This document shows, piece after piece, positions 9,501-22,400 of a stretch of 64,000 nucleotides of DNA. The DNA is from Rhynochetos jubatus (taxonomy: Eukaryota; Chordata; Aves; Eurypygiformes; Rhynochetidae), in the NCBI GenBank assembly GCA_027574665.1, contig CM050664.1, forward strand, positions 20,514,774-20,578,773, given 5' to 3'. Every line of letters begins with the position of its first letter. Position 1 is the first letter of the stretch. Below the pieces are notes generated by a model that had not been told where the DNA came from, searched no databases, and worked only from the letters and a program-made list of their open reading frames with translations. Made by a program: the position numbers and the translations under genes.

Positions 9501-12500
9501 CCGGAAACCGCGGTCGGCAACTTCTAGGGTTAGGGTTAGGGTTAGGGTCCGGAGAACCAGAAAGCCCACAGCTCCAGGGATAATTGGGATTGCAAAGGCC
9601 TGCCAAGAGGAGCACGACACTGCACAGACATGGCTCCTTCCCCTGCTTTCCTAGCCAGAACCCAGGGGGGGCCGTGGCCGGAAACCGCGGTCGGCAACTT
9701 CTAGGGTTAGGGTTAGGGTTAGGGTCCGGAGAACCAGAAAGCCCACAGCTCCAGGGATAATTGGGATTGCAAAGGCCTGCCAAGAGGAGCACGGCACTGC
9801 ACAGACATGGCTCCTCCCCCAGCTTTCCTAGCCAGAACCCGGGGGGGGCCGTGGCCAGAAACCGCGGTCGGCAACTTCTAGGGTTAGGGTTAGGGTTAGG
9901 GTCCGGAGAACCAGAAAGCCCACAGCTCCAGGGATAATTGGGATTGCAAAGGCCTGCCAAGAGGAGCACGACACTGCACAGACATGGCTCCTTCCCCTGC
10001 TTTCCTAGCCAGAACCCGGGGGGGGCCGTGGCCGGAAACCGCGGTCGGCAACTTCTAGGGTTAGGGTTAGGGTCCGGAGAACCAGAAAGCCCACAGCTCC
10101 AGGGATAATTGGGATTGCAAAGGCCTGCCAAGAGGAGCACGACACTGCACAGACATGGCTCCTTCCCCAGCTTTCCTAGCCAGAACCCAGGGGGGGCCGT
10201 GGCCGGAAACCGCGGTCGGCAACTTCTAGGGTTAGGGTTAGGGTTAGGGTCCGGAGAACCAGAAAGCCCACAGCTCCAGGGATAATTGGGATTGCAAAGG
10301 CCTGCCAAGAGGAGCACGACACTGCACAGACATGGCTCCTTCCCCAGCTTTCCTAGCCAGAACCCGGGGGGGCCATGCCCAGAAACCGCGGTCGGCAACT
10401 TCTAGGGTTAGGGTTAGGGTTAGGGTCCGGAGAACCAGAAAGCCCACAGCTCCAGGGATAATTGGGATTGCAAAGGCCTGCCAAGAGGAGCACGACACTG
10501 CACAGACATGGCTCCTTCCCCTGCTTTCCTAGCCAGAACCCGGGGGGGGCCGTGGCCGGAAACCGCGGTCGGCAACTTCTAGGGTTAGGGTTAGGGTTAG
10601 GGTCCGGAGAACCAGAAAGCCCACAGCTCCAGGGATAATTGGGATTGCAAAGGCCTGCCAAGAGGAGCACGGCACTGCACAGACATGGCTCCTTCCCCTG
10701 CTTTCCTAGCCAGAACCCGGGGGGGGCTGTGGCCGGAAACCGCGGTCGGCAACTTCTAGGGTTAGGGTTAGGGTTAGGGTCCGGAGAACCAGAAAGCCCA
10801 CAGCTCCAGGGATAATTGGGATTGCAAAGGTCTGCCAAGAGGAGCACGACACTGCACAGACATGGCTCCTTCCCCTGCTTTCCTAGCCAGAACCCGGGGG
10901 GGGCAGTGGCCGGAAACCGCGGTCGGCAACTTCTAGGGTTAGGGTTAGGGTTAGGGTCCGGAGAACCAGAAAGCCCACAGCTCCAGGGATAATTGGGATT
11001 GCAAAGGCCTGCCAAGAGGAGCACGACACTGCACAGACATGGCTCCTTCCCCTGCTTTCCTAGCCAGAACCCGGGGGGGGCCGTGGCCGGAAACCGCGGT
11101 CGGCAACTTCTAGGGTTAGGGTTAGGGTTAGGGTCCGGAGAACCAGAAAGCCCACAGCTCCAGGGATAATTGGGATTGCAAAGGCCTGCCAAGAGGAGCA
11201 CGACACTGCACAGACATGGCTCCTTCCCCTGCTTTCCTAGCCAGAACCCGGGGGGGGCAGTGGCCGGAAACCGCGGTCGGCAACTTCTAGGGTTAGGGTT
11301 AGGGTTAGGGTCCGGAGAACCAGAAAGCCCACAGCTCCAGGGATAATTGGGATTGCAAAGGCCTGCCAAGAGGAGCACGGCACTGCACAGACATGGCTCC
11401 TCCCCCAGCTTTCCTAGCCAGAACCCGGGGGGGGCCGTGGCCAGAAACCGCGGTCGGCAACTTCTAGGGTTAGGGTTAGGGTTAGGGTCCGGAGAACCAG
11501 AAAGCCCACAGCTCCAGGGATAATTGGGATTGCAAAGGCCTGCCAAGAGGAGCACGACACTGCACAGACATGGCTCCTTCCCCTGCTTTCCTAGCCAGAA
11601 CCCGGGGGGGGCCGTGGCCGGAAACCGCGGTCGGCAACTTCTAGGGTTAGGGTTAGGGTCCGGAGAACCAGAAAGCCCACAGCTCCAGGGATAATTGGGA
11701 TTGCAAAGGCCTGCCAAGAGGAGCACGACACTGCACAGACATGGCTCCTTCCCCTGCTTTCCTAGCCAGAACCCGGGGGGGGCCGTGGCCGGAAACCGCG
11801 GTCGGCAACTTCTAGGGTTAGGGTTAGGGTTAGGGTCCGGAGAACCAGAAAGCCCACAGCTCCAGGGATAATTGGGATTGCAAAGGCCTGCCAAGAGGAG
11901 CACGACACTGCACAGACATGGCTCCTTCCCCTGCTTTCCTAGCCAGAACCCGGGGGGGGCAGTGGCCGGAAACCGCGGTCGGCAACTTCTAGGGTTAGGG
12001 TTAGGGTTAGGGTCCGGAGAACCAGAAAGCCCACAGCTCCAGGGATAATTGGGATTGCAAAGGCCTGCCAAGAGGAGCACGACACTGCACAGACATGGCT
12101 CCTTCCCCTGCTTTCCTAGCCAGAACCCGGGGGGGGCCGTGGCCGGAAACCGCGGTCGGCAACTTCTAGGGTTAGGGTTAGGGTTAGGGTCCGGAGAACC
12201 AGAAAGCCCACAGCTCCAGGGATAATTGGGATTGCAAAGGCCTGCCAAGAGGAGCACGGCACTGCACAGACATGGCTCCTCCCCCAGCTTTCCTAGCCAG
12301 AACCCGGGGGGGGCCGTGGCCAGAAACCGCGGTCGGCAACTTCTAGGGTTAGGGTTAGGGTCCGGAGAACCAGAAAGCCCACAGCTCCAGGGATAATTGG
12401 GATTGCAAAGGCCTGCCAAGAGGAGCACGACACTGCACAGACATGGCTCCTTCCCCTGCTTTCCTAGCCAGAACCCGGGGGGGGCCGTGGCCGGAAACCG

Positions 12501-15500
12501 CGGTCGGCAACTTCTAGGGTTAGGGTTAGGGTTAGGGTCCGGAGAACCAGAAAGCCCACAGCTCCAGGGATAATTGGGATTGCAAAGGCCTGCCAAGAGG
12601 AGCACGACACTGCACAGACATGGCTCCTTCCCCAGCTTTCCTAGCCAGAACCCGGGGGGGGCCGTGGCCGGAAACCGCGGTCGGCAACTTCTAGGGTTAG
12701 GGTTAGGGTTAGGGTCCAGAGAACCAGAAAGCCCACAGCTCCAGGGATAATTGGGATTGCAAAGGCCTGCCAAGAGGAGCACGACACTGCACAGACATGG
12801 CTCCTTCCCCTGCTTTCCTAGCCAGAACCCAGGGGGGGCCGTGGCCGGAAACCGCGGTCGGCAACTTCTAGGGTTAGGGTTAGGGTTAGGGTCCGGAGAA
12901 CCAGAAAGCCCACAGCTCCAGGGATAATTGGGATTGCAAAGGCCTGCCAAGAGGAGCACGGCACTGCACAGACATGGCTCCTTCCCCTGCTTTCCTAGCC
13001 AGAACCCGGGGGGGGCCATGCCCAGAAACCGCGGTCGGCAACTTCTAGGGTTAGGGTTAGGGTTAGGGTCCGGAGAACCAGAAAGCCCACAGCTCCAGGG
13101 ATAATTGGGATTGCAAAGGCCTGCCAAGAGGAGCACGACACTGCACAGACATGGCTCCTTCCCCAGCTTTCCTAGCCAGAACCCAGGGGGGGCCGTGGCC
13201 GGAAACCGCGGTCGGCAAGTTCTAGGGTTAGGGTTAGGGTTAGGGTCCGGAGAACCAGAAAGCCCACAGCTCCAGGGATAATTGGGATTGCAAAGGCCTG
13301 CCAAGAGGAGCACGACACTGCACAGACATGGCTCCTTCCCCTGCTTTCCTAGCCAGAACCCGGGGGGGGCCGTGGCCGGAAACCGCGGTCGGCAACTTCT
13401 AGGGTTAGGGTTAGGGTCCGGAGAACCAGAAAGCCCACAGCTCCAGGGATAATTGGGATTGCAAAGGCCTGCCAAGAGGAGCACGACACTGCACCGACAT
13501 GGCTCCTTCCCCTGCTTTCCTAGCCAGAACCCGGGGGGGGGCGTGGCCGGAAACCGCGGTCGGCAACTTCTAGGGTTAGGGTTAGGGTTAGGGTCCGGAG
13601 AACCAGAAAGCCCACAGCTCCAGGGATAATTGGGATTGCAAAGGCCTGCCAAGAGGAGCACGACACTGCACAGACATGGCTCCTTCCCCTGCTTTCCTAG
13701 CCAGAACCCAGGGGGGGGCAGTGGCCGGAAACCGCGGTCGGCAACTTCTAGGGTTAGGGTTAGGGTTAGGGTCCGGAGAACCAGAAAGCCCACAGCTCCA
13801 GGGATAATTGGGATTGCAAAGGCCTGCCAAGAGGAGCACGACACTGCACAGACATGGCTCCTTCCCCAGCTTTCCTAGCCAGAACCCGGGGGGGGCCGTG
13901 GCCGGAAACCGCGGTCGGCAACTTCTAGGGTTAGGGTTAGGGTTAGGGTCCGGAGAACCAGAAAGCCCACAGCTCCAGGGATAATTGGGATTGCAAAGGC
14001 CTGCCAAGAGGAGCACGACACTGCACAGACATGGCTCCTTCCCCTGCTTTCCTAGCCAGAACCCGGGGGGGGCAGTGGCCGGAAACCGCGGTCGGCAACC
14101 TCTAGGGTTAGGGTTAGGGTTAGGGTCCGGAGAACCAGAAAGCCCACAGCTCCAGGGATAATTGGGATTGCAAAGGCCTGCCAAGAGGAGCACGACACTG
14201 CACAGACATGGCTCCTTCCCCTGCTTTCCTAGCCAGAACCCGGGGGGGGCAGTGGCTGGAAACCGCGGTCGGCAACTTCTAGGGTTAGGGTTAGGGTTAG
14301 GGTCCGGAGAACCAGAAAGCCCACAGCTCCAGGGATAATTGGGATTGCAAAGGCCTGCCAAGAGGAGCACGGCACTGCACAGACATGGCTCCTCCCCCAG
14401 CTTTCCTAGCCAGAACCCGGGGGTGCCGTGGCCAGAAACCGCGGTCGGCAACTTCTAGGGTTAGGGTTAGGGTTAGGGTCCGGAGAACCAGAAAGCCCAC
14501 AGCTCCAGGGATAATTGGGATTGCAAAGGCCTGCCAAGAGGAGCACGACACTGCACAGACATGGCTCCTTCCCCAGCTTTCCTAGCCAGAACCCGGGGGG
14601 GGCCGTGGCCGGAAACCGCGGTCGGCAACTTCTAGGGTTAGGGTTAGGGTTAGGGTCCGGAGAACCAGAAAGCCCACAGCTCCAGGGATAATTGGGATTG
14701 CAAAGGCCTGCCAAGAGGAGCACGACACTGCACAGACATGGCTCCTTCCCCTGCTTTCCTAGCCAGAACCCAGGGGGGGCCGTGGCCGGAAACCGCGGTC
14801 GGCAACTTCTAGGGTTAGGGTTAGGGTTAGGGTCCGGAGAACCAGAAAGCCCACAGCTCCAGGGATAATTGGGATTGCAAAGGCCTGCCAAGAGGAGCAC
14901 GGCACTGCACAGACATGGCTCCTTCCCCTGCTTTCCTAGCCAGAACCCGGGGGGGGCAGTGGCCGGAAACCGCGGTCGGCAACTTCTAGGGTTAGGGTTA
15001 GGGTTAGGGTCCGGAGAACCAGAAAGCCCACAGCTCCAGGGATAATTGGGATTGCAAAGGCCTGCCAAGAGGAGCACGACACTGCACAGACATGGCTCCT
15101 TCCCCAGCTTTCCTAGCCAGAACCCAGGGGGGGCCGTGGCCGGAAACCGCGGTCGGCAAGTTCTAGGGTTAGGGTTAGGGTTAGGGTCCGGAGAACCAGA
15201 AAGCCCACAGCTCCAGGGATAATTGGGATTGCAAAGGCCTGCCAAGAGGAGCACGACACTGCACAGACATGGCTCCTTCCCCAGCTTTCCTAGCCAGAAC
15301 CCAGGGGGGGCCGTGGCCGGAAACCGCGGTCGGCAAGTTCTAGGGTTAGGGTTAGGGTTAGGGTCCGGAGAACCAGAAAGCCCACAGCTCCAGGGATAAT
15401 TGGGATTGCAAAGGCCTGCCAAGAGGAGCACGACACTGCACAGACATGGCTCCTTCCCCTGCTTTCCTAGCCAGAACCCGGGGGGGGCAGTGGCCGGAAA

Positions 15501-17917
15501 CCGCGGTCGGCAACTTCTAGGGTTAGGGTTAGGGTTAGGGTCCGGAGAACCAGAAAGCCCACAGCTCCAGGGATAATTGGGATTGCAAAGGCCTGCCAAG
15601 AGGAGCACGACACTGCACAGACATGGCTCCTTCCCCTGCTTTCCTAGCCAGAACCCGGGGGGGGCCGTGGCCGGAAACCGCGGTCGGCAACTTCTAGGGT
15701 TAGGGTTAGGGTTAGGGTCCGGAGAACCAGAAAGCCCACAGCTCCAGGGATAATTGGGATTGCAAAGGCCTGCCAAGAGGAGCACGGCACTGCACAGACA
15801 TGGCTCCTCCCCCAGCTTTCCTAGCCAGAACCCGGGGGGGGCCGTGGCCAGAAACCGCGGTCGGCAACTTCTAGGGTTAGGGTTAGGGTTAGGGTCCGGA
15901 GAACCAGAAAGCCCACAGCTCCAGGGATAATTGGGATTGCAAAGGCCTGCCAAGAGGAGCACGACACTGCACAGACATGGCTCCTTCCCCTGCTTTCCTA
16001 GCCAGAACCCAGGGGGGGCCGTGGCCGGAAACCGCGGTCGGCAACTTCTAGGGTTAGGGTTAGGGTTAGGGTCCGGAGAACCAGAAAGCCCACAGCTCCA
16101 GGGATAATTGGGATTGCAAAGGCCTGCCAAGAGGAGCACGACACTGCACAGACATGGCTCCTTCCCCTGCTTTCCTAGCCAGAACCCGGGGGGGGCCGTG
16201 GCCGGAAACCGCGGTCGGCAACTTCTAGGGTTAGGGTTAGGGTCCGGAGAACCAGAAAGCCCACAGCTCCAGGGATAATTGGGATTGCAAAGGCCTGCCA
16301 AGAGGAGCACGACACTGCACAGACATGGCTCCTTCCCCTGCTTTCCTAGCCAGAACCCGGGGGGGGGCGTGGCCGGAAACCGCGGTCGGCAACTTCTAGG
16401 GTTAGGGTTAGGGTTAGGGTCCGGAGAACCAGAAAGCCCACAGCTCCAGGGATAATTGGGATTGCAAAGGCCTGCCAAGAGGAGCACGACACTGCACAGA
16501 CATGGCTCCTTCCCCTGCTTTCCTAGCCAGAACCCGGGGGGGGGCGTGGCCGGAAACCGCGGTCGGCAACTTCTAGGGTTAGGGTTAGGGTTAGGTTCCG
16601 GAGAACCAGAAAGCCCACAGCTCCAGGGATAATTGGGATTGCAAAGGCCTGCCAAGAGGAGCACGACACTGCACAGACATGGCTCCTTCCCCTGCTTTCC
16701 TAGCCAGAACCCGGGGGGGGCAGTGGCCGGAAACCGCGGTCGGCAACCTCTAGGGTTAGGGTTAGGGTTAGGGTCCGGAGAACCAGAAAGCCCACAGCTC
16801 CAGGGATAATTGGGATTGCAAAGGCCTGCCAAGAGGAGCACGACACTGCACAGACATGGCTCCTTCCCCTGCTTTCCTAGCCAGAACCCGGGGGGAGCAG
16901 TGGCTGGAATCCGCGGTCGGCAACTTCTAGGGTTAGGGTTAGGGTTAGGGTCCGGAGAACCAGAAAGCCCACAGCTCCAGGGATAATTGGGATTGCAAAG
17001 GCCTGCCAAGAGGAGCACGACACTGCACAGACATGGCTCCTTCCCCTGCTTTCCTAGCCAGAACCCGGGGGGGGCAGTGGCCGGAAACCGCGGTCGGCAA
17101 CTTCTAGGGTTAGGGTTAGGGTTAGGGTCCGGAGAACCAGAAAGCCCACAGCTCCAGGGATAATTGGGATTGCAAAGGCCTGCCAAGAGGAGCACGACAC
17201 TGCACAGACATGGCTCCTTCCCCAGCTTTCCTAGCCAGAACCCGGGGGGGGCCGTGGCCGGAAACCGCGGTCGGCAAGTTCTAGGGTTAGGGTTAGGGTT
17301 AGGGTCCGGAGAACCAGAAAGCCCACAGCTCCAGGGATAATTGGGATTGCAAAGGCCTGCCAAGAGGAGCACGACACTGCACAGACATGGCTCCTTCCCC
17401 TGCTTTCCTAGCCAGAACCCGGGGGGGGCAGTGGCCGGAAACCGCGGTCGGCAACTTCTAGGGTTAGGGTTAGGGTTAGGGTCCGGAGAACCAGAAAGCC
17501 CACAGCTCCAGGGATAATTGGGATTGCAAAGGCCTGCCAAGAGGAGCACGACACTGCACAGACATGGCTCCTTCCCCTGCTTTCCTAGCCAGAACCCGGG
17601 GGGGGCCGTGGCCGGAAACCGCGGTCGGCAACTTCTAGGGTTAGGGTTAGGGTTAGGGTCCGGAGAACCAGAAAGCCCACAGCTCCAGGGATAATTGGGA
17701 TTGCAAAGGCCTGCCAAGAGGAGCACGGCACTGCACAGACATGGCTCCTCCCCCAGCTTTCCTAGCCAGAACCCGGGGGGGGCCGTGGCCAGAAACCGCG
17801 GTCGGCAACTTCTAGGGTTAGGGTTAGGGTTAGGGTCCGGAGAACCAGAAAGCCCACAGCTCCAGGGATAATTGGGATTGCAAAGGCCTGCCAAGAGGAG
17901 CACGACACTGCACAGAC
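6552..17917 (+). repeat. Heterogeneous satellite mosaic with a loosely recurring TCCTCCCCC-marked monomer
   Basis: No gene or non-satellite sequence is present. A monomer with CACGGCAC, TCCTCCCCCAGC and CCGTGGCCAG recurs, with the CCTCCCCC marker at 8051, 9813, 11399, 12278, 14391, 15806 and 17747, and again at 19332 beyond this stretch. The spacings are 1762, 1586, 879, 2113, 1415, 1941 and 1585 bp, that is 5-12 monomers. This is a decayed or unequal higher-order pattern rather than a fixed one. The stretch has many two-hexamer tracts (ending near 7431, 8310, 10073, 11658, 12360, 13417 and 16243). It also has odd monomers: TTAGTG at 6900-6905, CGGTCGACAACCTC near 7403, an interrupted G tract (G5-T-G) near 14424, a G tract broken by A with CTGGAATCC near 16896, and TTAGGT at 16591-16596. 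Confidence 0.8.
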
Positions 17918-18820
17918 ATGGGCTCCTTCCCCTGCTTTCCTAGCCAGAACCCAGGGGGGGGCCGTGGCCGGAAACCGCGGTCGGCAACTTCTAGGGTTAG
18001 GGTTAGGGTTAGGGTCCGGAGAACCAGAAAGCCCACAGCTCCAGGGATAATTGGGATTGCAAAGGCCTGCCAAGAGGGAGCACGACACTGCACAGACATG
18101 GCTCCTTCCCCTGCTTTCCTAGCCAGAACCCGGGGGGGGGCCGTGGCCGGAAACCGCGGTCGGCAACTTCTAGGGTTAGGGTTAGGGTCCGGAGAACCAG
18201 AAAGCCCACAGCTCCAGGGATAATTGGGATTGCAAAGGCCTGCCAAGAGGAGCACGACACTGCACAGACATGGCTCCTTCCCCTGCTTTCCTAGCCAGAA
18301 CCCGGGGGGGGCCGTGGCCGGGAAACCGCGGTCGGCAACTTCTAGGGTTAGGGTTAGGGTTAGGGTCCGGAGAACCAGAAAGCCCACAGCTCCAGGGATA
18401 ATTGGGATTGCAAAGGCCTGCCAAGAGGAGCACGACACTGCACAGACATGGCTCCTACCCCTGCCTTTCCTAGCCAGAACCCGGGGGGGGCCGTGGCCGG
18501 AAACCGCGGTCGGCAACTTCTAGGGTTAGGGTTAGGGTTAGGGTCCGGAGAACCAGAAAGCCCACAGCTCCAGGATAATTGGGATTGCAAAGGCCTGCCA
18601 AGAGGAGCACGACACTGCACAGACATGGCTCCTTCCCCTGCTTTCCTAGCCAGAACCCAGGGGGGGCCGTGGCCGGAAACCGCGGTCAGGCAACTTCTAG
18701 GGTTAGGGTTAGGGTTAGGGTCCGGAGAACCAGAAAGCCCACAGCTCCAGGGATAATTGGGATTGCAAAGGCCTGCCAAGAGGAGCACGGCACTGCACAG
18801 ACATGGCCCAGCTTTCCTAG
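17918..18820. other. Indel-dense satellite patch (probable assembly or base-calling error)
   Basis: Outside the G tract and the hexamer count, indels are almost absent from this array, yet about nine cluster here. They are an extra G in CATGGGCTCC (~17921), one extra G in the G run (~17953), an extra G in GAGGGAGCAC (~18077), nine G (~18131), an extra G in GGCCGGGAAACC (~18321), a T-to-A change and an extra C in TCCTACCCCTGCCTTTCC (~18456-18465), a missing G in CTCCAGGATAATT (~18573), an extra A in CGGTCAGGCAAC (~18688), and loss of 7 bases giving CATGGCCCAGC (~18806-18811). Most are single-base length changes at short homopolymers, typical of unpolished long-read sequence. True local decay is the alternative. 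Confidence 0.7.
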
Positions 18821-19420
18821 CCAGAACCCGGGGGGGGCCGTGGCCAGAAACCGCGGTCGGCAACTTCTAGGGTTAGGGTTAGGGTTAGGGTCCGGAGAAC
18901 CAGAAAGCCCACAGCTCCAGGGATAATTGGGATTGCAAAGGCCTGCCAAGAGGAGCACGACACTGCACAGACATGGCTCCTTCCCCTGCTTTCCTAGCCA
19001 GAACCCGGGGGGGGCCGTGGCCGGAAACCGCGGTCGGCAACTTCTAGGGTTAGGGTTAGGGTTAGGGTCCGGAGAACCAGAAAGCCCACAGCTCCAGGGA
19101 TAATTGGGATTGCAAAGGCCTGCCAAGAGGAGCACGACACTGCACAGACATGGCTCCTTCCCCAGCTTTCCTAGCCAGAACCCGGGGGGGCCGTGGCCGG
19201 AAACCGCGGTCGGCAACTTCTAGGGTTAGGGTTAGGGTTAGGGTCCGGAGAACCAGAAAGCCCACAGCTCCAGGGATAATTGGGATTGCAAAGGCCTGCC
19301 AAGAGGAGCACGGCACTGCACAGACATGGCTCCTCCCCCAGCTTTCCTAGCCAGAACCCGGGGGGGGCCGTGGCCAGAAACCGCGGTCGGCAACTTCTAG
19401 GGTTAGGGTTAGGGTTAGGG
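18821..19420 (+). repeat. Ordinary satellite monomers resuming after the indel patch
   Basis: Regular monomers return. One still has seven rather than eight G in its G tract (near 19184-19190). A TCCTCCCCC/GGCCAG-marked monomer at 19244-19420 belongs to the recurring marker series of the mosaic to the left. No other element is seen. Confidence 0.8.
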
Positions 19421-22400
19421 TCCGGAGAACCAGAAAGCCCACAGCTCCAGGGATAATTGGGATTGCAAAGGCCTGCCAAGAGGAGCACGACACTGCACAG
19501 ACATGGCTCCTTCCCCTGCTTTCCTAGCCAGAACCCGGGGGGGGCCGTGGCCGGAAACCGCGGTCGGCAACTTCTAGGGTTAGGGTTAGGGTTAGGGTCC
19601 GGAGAACCAGAAAGCCCACAGCTCCAGGGATAATTGGGATTGCAAAGGCCTGCCAAGAGGAGCACGACACTGCACAGACATGGCTCCTTCCCCTGCTTTC
19701 CTAGCCAGAACCCAGGGGGGGCCGTGGCCGGAAACCGCGGTCGGCAACTTCTAGGGTTAGGGTTAGGGTTAGGGTCCGGAGAACCAGAAAGCCCACAGCT
19801 CCAGGGATAATTGGGATTGCAAAGGCCTGCCAAGAGGAGCACGGCACTGCACAGACATGGCTCCTTCCCCTGCTTTCCTAGCCAGAACCCGGGGGGGGCA
19901 GTGGCCGGAAACCGCGGTCGGCAACTTCTAGGGTTAGGGTTAGGGTTAGGGTCCGGAGAACCAGAAAGCCCACAGCTCCAGGGATAATTGGGATTGCAAA
20001 GGCCTGCCAAGAGGAGCACGACACTGCACAGACATGGCTCCTTCCCCAGCTTTCCTAGCCAGAACCCAGGGGGGGCCGTGGCCGGAAACCGCGGTCGGCA
20101 ACTTCTAGGGTTAGGGTTAGGGTCCGGAGAACCAGAAAGCCCACAGCTCCAGGGATAATTGGGATTGCAAAGGCCTGCCAAGAGGAGCACGACACTGCAC
20201 AGACATGGCTCCTTCCCCTGCTTTCCTAGCCAGAACCCGGGGGGGGCAGTGGCCGGAAACCGCGGTCGGCAACTTCTAGGGTTAGGGTTAGGGTTAGGGT
20301 CCGGAGAACCAGAAAGCCCACAGCTCCAGGGATAATTGGGATTGCAAAGGCCTGCCAAGAGGAGCACGACACTGCACAGACATGGCTCCTTCCCCAGCTT
20401 TCGTAGCCAGAACCCAGGGGGGGCCGTGGCCGGAAACCGCGGTCGGCAACTTCTAGGGTTAGGGTTAGGGTTAGGGTCCGGAGAACCAGAAAGCCCACAG
20501 CTCCAGGGATAATTGGGATTGCAAAGGCCTGCCAAGAGGAGCACGACACTGCACAGACATGGCTCCTTCCCCTGCTTTCCTAGCCAGAACCCGGGGGGGG
20601 CAGTGGCCGGAAACCGCGGTCGGCAACTTCTAGGGTTAGGGTTAGGGTCCGGAGAACCAGAAAGCCCACAGCTCCAGGGATAATTGGGATTGCAAAGGCC
20701 TGCCAAGAGGAGCACGACACTGCACAGACATGGCTCCTTCCCCTGCTTTCCTAGCCAGAACCCGGGGGGGGGCGTGGCCGGAAACCGCGGTCGGCAACTT
20801 CTAGGGTTAGGGTTAGGGTTAGGGTCCGGAGAACCAGAAAGCCCACAGCTCCAGGGATAATTGGGATTGCAAAGGCCTGCCAAGAGGAGCACGACACTGC
20901 ACAGACATGGCTCCTTCCCCTGCTTTCCTAGCCAGAACCCGGGGGGGGCCGTGGCCGGAAACCGCGGTCGGCAACTTCTAGGGTTAGGGTTAGGGTTAGG
21001 GTCCGGAGAACCAGAAAGCCCACAGCTCCAGGGATAATTGGGATTGCAAAGGCCTGCCAAGAGGAGCACGACACTGCACAGACATGGCTCCTTCCCCAGC
21101 TTTCCTAGCCAGAACCCGGGGGGGGCCGTGGCCGGAAACCGCGGTCGGCAACTTCTAGGGTTAGGGTTAGGGTTAGGGTCCGGAGAACCAGAAAGCCCAC
21201 AGCTCCAGGGATAATTGGGATTGCAAAGGCCTGCCAAGAGGAGCACGACACTGCACAGACATGGCTCCTTCCCCTGCTTTCCTAGCCAGAACCCAGGGGG
21301 GGCCGTGGCCGGAAACCGCGGTCGGCAACTTCTAGGGTTAGGGTTAGGGTTAGGGTCCGGAGAACCAGAAAGCCCACAGCTCCAGGGATAATTGGGATTG
21401 CAAAGGCCTGCCAAGAGGAGCACGGCACTGCACAGACATGGCTCCTTCCCCTGCTTTCCTAGCCAGAACCCGGGGGGGGCAGTGGCCGGAAACCGCGGTC
21501 GGCAACTTCTAGGGTTAGGGTTAGGGTTAGGGTCCGGAGAACCAGAAAGCCCACAGCTCCAGGGATAATTGGGATTGCAAAGGCCTGCCAAGAGGAGCAC
21601 GGCACTGCACAGACATGGCTCCTTCCCCAGCTTTCCTAGCCAGAACCCGGGGGGGGCCGTGGCCGGAAACCGCGGTCGGCAACTTCTAGGGTTAGGGTTA
21701 GGGTCCGGAGAACCAGAAAGCCCACAGCTCCAGGGATAATTGGGATTGCAAAGGCCTGCCAAGAGGAGCACGACACTGCACAGACATGGCTCCTTCCCCT
21801 GCTTTCCTAGCCAGAACCCGGGGGGGGCCGTGGCCGGAAACCGCGGTCGGCAACTTCTAGGGTTAGGGTTAGGGTTAGGGTCCGGAGAACCAGAAAGCCC
21901 ACAGCTCCAGGGATAATTGGGATTGCAAAGGCCTGCCAAGAGGAGCACGACACTGCACAGACATGGCTCCTTCCCCTGCTTTCCTAGCCAGAACCTGGGG
22001 GGGGGCAGTGGCCGGAAACCGCGGTCGGCAACTTCTAGGGTTAGGGTTAGGGTTAGGGTCCGGAGAACCAGAAAGCCCACAGCTCCAGGGATAATTGGGA
22101 TTGCAAAGGCCTGCCAAGAGGAGCACGACACTGCACAGACATGGCTCCTTCCCCTGCTTTCCTAGCCAGAACCCGGGGGGGGCCGTGGCCGGAAACCGCG
22201 GTCGGCAACTTCTAGGGTTAGGGTTAGGGTTAGGGTCCGGAGAACCAGAAAGCCCACAGCTCCAGGGATAATTGGGATTGCAAAGGCCTGCCAAGAGGAG
22301 CACGACACTGCACAGACATGGCTCCTTCCCCTGCTTTCCTAGCCAGAACCCAGGGGGGGCCGTGGCCGGAAACCGCGGTCGGCAACTTCTAGGGTTAAGG

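Noticed and set aside
17918..18820. A pseudogene or frameshifted gene in the indel-rich patch
   Set aside because: The sequence is still ordinary satellite monomers; only small length changes differ. The broken frames are a by-product of those indels.
20399..20412. TTTCGTAGCC as a gained CENP-B-like element
   Set aside because: A single C-to-G change in one monomer gives TTCG, but the rest of the box is not matched.
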